A DNA stretch of 8,497 nucleotides, from assembly GCA_900552445.1 (NCBI GenBank), contig URZS01000030.1, positions 1-8,497 on the forward strand, read 5' to 3'. The notes beneath the pieces were generated by a model that did no database searches, had not been told where the DNA came from, and was given only the letters and a program-made list of their open reading frames with translations. Below, piece after piece: positions 5,733-8,497 of this stretch (positions within the stretch are counted from its first letter, which is position 1; each line of letters begins with the position of its first letter). This DNA comes from an uncultured Veillonella sp. Lineage in GTDB: Bacteria; Bacillota; Negativicutes; Veillonellales; Veillonellaceae. The translations under genes and the position numbers were made by a program.

Positions 5733-8166
5733 ACGATCAATCGTTATTGGCGAGCCAAAAGCAGCTAGTACTAGTAAAGATAGTAAAAAGAAAAGTACTA
5801 AGAAAGAGAGTACTACAATAAAGCGTAAGGTTACTAAAGAAGCCCTTACTCCAATGGGAATTGTACGGGATAAATCTGTACTACAAACCTCCGTGCCACC
5901 AGAGCAACGGGAGCCACGCGTTTATAATCCTGATGGCAAAGTATTGGTTATCGTAGAGTCTCCTGCTAAATCTAAAACAATTGAAAAATTCTTAGGTCCT
6001 AACTACGTTGTAAAGGCGAGTATGGGCCACTTACGAGATTTGCCAAAGTCTCAAATGGGCATCGATATCGAACATGATTTCACGCCTCGTTATAGCAATT
6101 TGGTAACTCGGAAAAAGGTTATTGATGAACTCGTTTCCTATGCCGATGAAAGCAGTGCCGTATTGCTCGCAACTGACCCTGACCGCGAAGGGGAAGCTAT
6201 TTCTTGGCATTTAGCGTACATTTTAAATGTAGATCCTACATCTACATGTCGTATTACGTTCAATGAGATTACTAAAAATGCGGTAGCAGAGGCCTTAGAA
6301 TCTCCACGTACTATCGATATGAACATGGTTGATGCTCAACAAGCACGCCGTGTATTAGACCGTATCGTAGGTTATAAGTTGAGTCCTTTATTATGGAAAA
6401 AGGTTTGTAAAGGCCTTAGTGCAGGTCGTGTGCAATCCGTTGCAGTTCGACTTATCTGTGAACGAGAGCGAGAAATTCAAGCTTTTGTACCACAAGAATA
6501 TTGGACTATTGAAGGCAATTTTGAAACGCCTAAAAAAGAGGCTTTCACCGCGGAATTGACTCATATTAGAGGCGAGAAAAGCGATATTACTACTGAAAGT
6601 GAAGCCCAAGCCGTAGTAGATGCTATTGGTGGAGCCGATGCAGTAGTGACAAATATTGAAAAGCGCAAGCGTTCTCGTAAAGCGGCACCTCCCTTTACAA
6701 CGTCTACGTTGCAACAAGATGGTGTGCGTAAATTGAACTTTGGTGCGAAGCGTACCATGATGATTGCGCAACATCTTTACGAAGGTCTTGAAATTGGTTC
6801 TTATGGCCACGTAGGCTTGATTACGTACATGCGTACAGACTCAACGCGTATTTCTAAAGAGATGCAAGAAACGGCTAAGGACTTTATCCTTCGCAATTAT
6901 GGGGAAGACTATTATCCGTCTAAACCAAATGTGTACGGATCTAAAGGTTCTGCTCAAGATGCGCATGAAGCGATTCGTCCCACATCTCTTGAGCTCACAC
7001 CTAAAATGGTTGAGCCCTTCTTGAGTCGTGATGAACTTAAGCTGTATACGTTAATTTGGAATCGTTTTATGGCGAGCCAAATGGCACCACAACAAAATGA
7101 ATCTACAACCATTGAGTTGACTGTTCAAAATGATTATACCTTTAAAGCCACAGGCTCTCGTGTTATCTTCCCTGGCTTTAGCGCCGTTTATGAAGATACG
7201 AAAAAAGAGGATGCTCCTCAATTGCCTGCGCTTAAAAAGAATGATGCAGCCCATACGGTAGAGGTATTGCCTGAACAACATTTTACACAACCACCTCCAC
7301 GTTACTCCGAGGCGAGTCTCATCAAGACATTAGAAGAACTTGGCATTGGTCGCCCTAGTACGTATGCACCAATTCTAGATACAATCGTAAGCCGTAACTA
7401 TGTGGAAAATACGAATAAACAATTCGTGCCTACTGAGCTAGGCTTTGTAGTGGTAGACTTCTTGATAGCGTACTTTGAAAAAATCATCAATACTGGCTTT
7501 ACGCGAGATCTTGAAGAAGAGCTTGATGCTATTGCATCTGGCAAGGATACGTATGTAAAAGTATTATCTGACTTCTACGAGGTATTTGCTCAAGAGCTAG
7601 AAGATGCGAGCGATGTAGATCGCATTGAAATTGCATCTATGGAAAGCGATGAAACCTGTGAACTTTGCAATAGCCCAATGGTATATAAATTTGGTCGCTA
7701 TGGTAAGTTCCTAGCATGTTCTAACTTCCCAGAATGTAAAAATACTAAACCTATTACAGTAGGGACAGGTGTAACTTGCCCTAAATGTAAAGACGGGGAA
7801 ATCGTAGAGCGTAAGTCTCGTCGTGGTCGTCTATTCTACGGCTGCAATCGATACCCACAATGTGACTTTACATTATGGGATAAACCAACCCAGGATTTCT
7901 GTGAAACATGTGGTTCTATTATGGTTGAAAAGACATATAAAAATGGGACAACTAAAAAGTTCTGTTCCAATGAAACATGTCCAACTAGACCACCAAAGAA
8001 AACAAGAAAGAAAAAAAGCGAAGCTAGTGAAGAAACTGTAAAAGAATCTAAAGAGTCTAAAGAGTCTAAAGAATCTAAAGGGTCTAAAGGGTCTAAAGAA
8101 TCTAAAGGGTCTAAAGGGTCTAAAAAGTCTAGCAAAGCTAAAAAAGAGGAAACAACAGTTGAATAA
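5722..8166 (+). CDS. topA: DNA topoisomerase I (type IA), with basic extensions at both ends
   Basis: TopA relaxes negative supercoils by cutting one strand through a tyrosine-DNA bond. The 814-residue protein starts with about 72 extra residues rich in Lys, Ser and Thr. The Toprim domain follows ([19 protein letters not shown] from about 75; E79; the DPDREGE motif at 152-158 with D152 and D154), then the catalytic core with [10 protein letters not shown], where Y369 is the nucleophile. [13 protein letters not shown] lies at about 540-552. Three four-cysteine zinc modules follow: C646/649/666/672, C686/689/708/714 and C727/730/748/753. From about 758 the protein is a basic tail with ten Lys-X-Ser triplets. 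Family members usually begin close to the Toprim strand, so the N-terminal tail is unusual. The TTG start is supported by AGGAG 8 nt upstream. It overlaps dprA by 11 nt and trmFO by 8 nt. Confidence 0.97.
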   Translation: MSIKRSIVIGEPKAASTSKDSKKKSTKKESTTIKRKVTKEALTPMGIVRDKSVLQTSVPPEQREPRVYNPDGKVLVIVESPAKSKTIEKFLGPNYVVKASMGHLRDLPKSQMGIDIEHDFTPRYSNLVTRKKVIDELVSYADESSAVLLATDPDREGEAISWHLAYILNVDPTSTCRITFNEITKNAVAEALESPRTIDMNMVDAQQARRVLDRIVGYKLSPLLWKKVCKGLSAGRVQSVAVRLICEREREIQAFVPQEYWTIEGNFETPKKEAFTAELTHIRGEKSDITTESEAQAVVDAIGGADAVVTNIEKRKRSRKAAPPFTTSTLQQDGVRKLNFGAKRTMMIAQHLYEGLEIGSYGHVGLITYMRTDSTRISKEMQETAKDFILRNYGEDYYPSKPNVYGSKGSAQDAHEAIRPTSLELTPKMVEPFLSRDELKLYTLIWNRFMASQMAPQQNESTTIELTVQNDYTFKATGSRVIFPGFSAVYEDTKKEDAPQLPALKKNDAAHTVEVLPEQHFTQPPPRYSEASLIKTLEELGIGRPSTYAPILDTIVSRNYVENTNKQFVPTELGFVVVDFLIAYFEKIINTGFTRDLEEELDAIASGKDTYVKVLSDFYEVFAQELEDASDVDRIEIASMESDETCELCNSPMVYKFGRYGKFLACSNFPECKNTKPITVGTGVTCPKCKDGEIVERKSRRGRLFYGCNRYPQCDFTLWDKPTQDFCETCGSIMVEKTYKNGTTKKFCSNETCPTRPPKKTRKKKSEASEETVKESKESKESKESKGSKGSKESKGSKGSKKSSKAKKEETTVE
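8041..8130 (+). repeat. 9-bp in-frame tandem repeat (10 units) in the topA 3' end
   Basis: Ten consecutive 9-nt units of the form AAA-RRR-TCT encode Lys-X-Ser. In order the middle residue is E, E, E, E, G, G, E, G, G, K. The middle codons are GAA, GAG, GAG, GAA, GGG, GGG, GAA, GGG, GGG, AAG. A 27-bp block (GAA, GGG, GGG units) is present twice without change, at 8068-8094 and 8095-8121, which shows a recent duplication inside the array. Every unit keeps frame. It lies in the disordered tail after the last zinc module, so length variation should be tolerated. Confidence 0.95.
8146..8161 (+). promoter_or_regulatory. Shine-Dalgarno and TTG start of trmFO inside topA
   Basis: GAGGA at 8146-8150 precedes TTG at 8159-8161; the spacing counted from GAGG is 9 nt. 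Both lie in the last codons of topA. The nearby ATG at 8172 is in another frame, and no in-frame ATG lies between the TTG and the conserved FAD-binding motif, so the TTG start is nearly forced. Confidence 0.75.
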
Positions 8167-8497
8167 TAAAAATGTTATTGTTATTGGTGCGGGCCTAGCC
8201 GGTTCTGAGGCGGCTTGGCAACTCGCCAATCGAGGCATTCATGTAGACTTATATGAAATGCGCCCTGTAAAGAGTTCTCCTGCGCACCAAACAGATCAAT
8301 TTGCAGAGCTCGTATGTAGTAACTCCTTGCGGGCTGGCAATATTGAAAACGCAGTAGGTCTTTTAAAAGAAGAAATGCGTCGTTTAGGTTCCCTTATTAT
8401 GGAATGTGCTGATGCAACTGCTGTACCTGCCGGTGGTGCCTTGGCCGTTGATCGTCATTTGTTTAGTGAAATGGTGACGAAGAAGGTAAAGGGACAT
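8159..8497 (+). CDS. trmFO: tRNA (uracil-54-C5) methyltransferase TrmFO, 5' part
   Basis: TrmFO makes 5-methyluridine at position 54 of the tRNA T-loop, using methylene-tetrahydrofolate and FAD. It is the usual enzyme of Firmicutes, where E. coli instead uses the SAM-dependent TrmA. The first 113 residues are present and the gene runs off the window. The dinucleotide-binding motif [11 protein letters not shown] (9-19) is followed by [20 protein letters not shown] (32-51), [10 protein letters not shown] (52-61) with C53, the cysteine reported to matter for flavin chemistry in the Bacillus enzyme, then [12 protein letters not shown] (65-76) and [16 protein letters not shown] (89-104). The start is TTG, with GAGGA upstream, overlapping topA by 8 nt. 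In Firmicutes the next genes are often xerC/codV and hslVU; these lie outside the window. Confidence 0.96.
   Translation, partial: MNNKNVIVIGAGLAGSEAAWQLANRGIHVDLYEMRPVKSSPAHQTDQFAELVCSNSLRAGNIENAVGLLKEEMRRLGSLIMECADATAVPAGGALAVDRHLFSEMVTKKVKGH

Noticed and set aside
7836..8238. Antisense open frames rich in Leu-Asp or Arg-Phe repeats opposite the topA 3' end
   Set aside because: They are the reverse-strand reading of the 9-bp repeat array and the topA coding sequence. Periodic repeats keep several frames open by chance, and no ribosome site or family resemblance was seen.

Overview
The window is a compact, mostly single-direction (+ strand) housekeeping segment of a low-GC bacterial chromosome. 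Eight genes are recognisable: rplS, rbgA (ylqF), rnhB, yraN, comM (yifB), dprA, topA and the 5' part of trmFO. The order rplS-rbgA-rnhB followed by dprA-topA-trmFO is the classic Firmicutes arrangement, as in Bacillus. The strong AGGAGG-type ribosome binding sites and TTG starts fit this too. A yraN-comM pair in front of dprA, together with the general look of the proteins, suggests a Negativicutes genome, probably Veillonella or a close relative. That genus call is from memory of the families, not from a search.

Layout. Positions 1-163 hold no gene I can identify; they contain an extended -10 promoter and a structured leader that ends at the rplS Shine-Dalgarno. rplS (164-505) is closed by a strong intrinsic terminator (513-543). 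A promoter for rbgA appears to overlap that terminator. rbgA (573-1478) overlaps rnhB (1471-2268) by 8 nt, so these two form a pair. The 224-nt gap 2269-2492 contains a long two-part hairpin terminator (2319-2366) and weak promoter candidates. A second transcription unit follows: yraN (2493-2891), comM (2903-4489), dprA (4506-5732), topA (5722-8166) and trmFO (8159 to the window edge). Gaps in it are 11 and 16 nt, then overlaps of 11 and 8 nt.

How the genes fit together. The first part serves the ribosome: L19 is a 50S protein and RbgA is a late 50S assembly GTPase. RNase HII removes RNA from DNA. The second unit is dominated by DNA handling: a nuclease-fold protein (YraN), the branch-migration ATPase of natural transformation (ComM), the RecA loader for incoming single strands (DprA) and topoisomerase I. 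It ends in a tRNA-modifying flavoenzyme (TrmFO).

I see no mobile element, CRISPR array, phage gene, tRNA or rRNA, and no convincing unknown system. The points worth a second look are: frame-preserving Lys/Ser-rich repeats in topA (9-nt unit) and comM (6-nt unit); an extra basic N-terminal tail on TopA read from a TTG start; an 8-bp tandem repeat that makes the comM stop and the dprA Shine-Dalgarno; a promoter nested in the rplS terminator; and the rplS leader fold.
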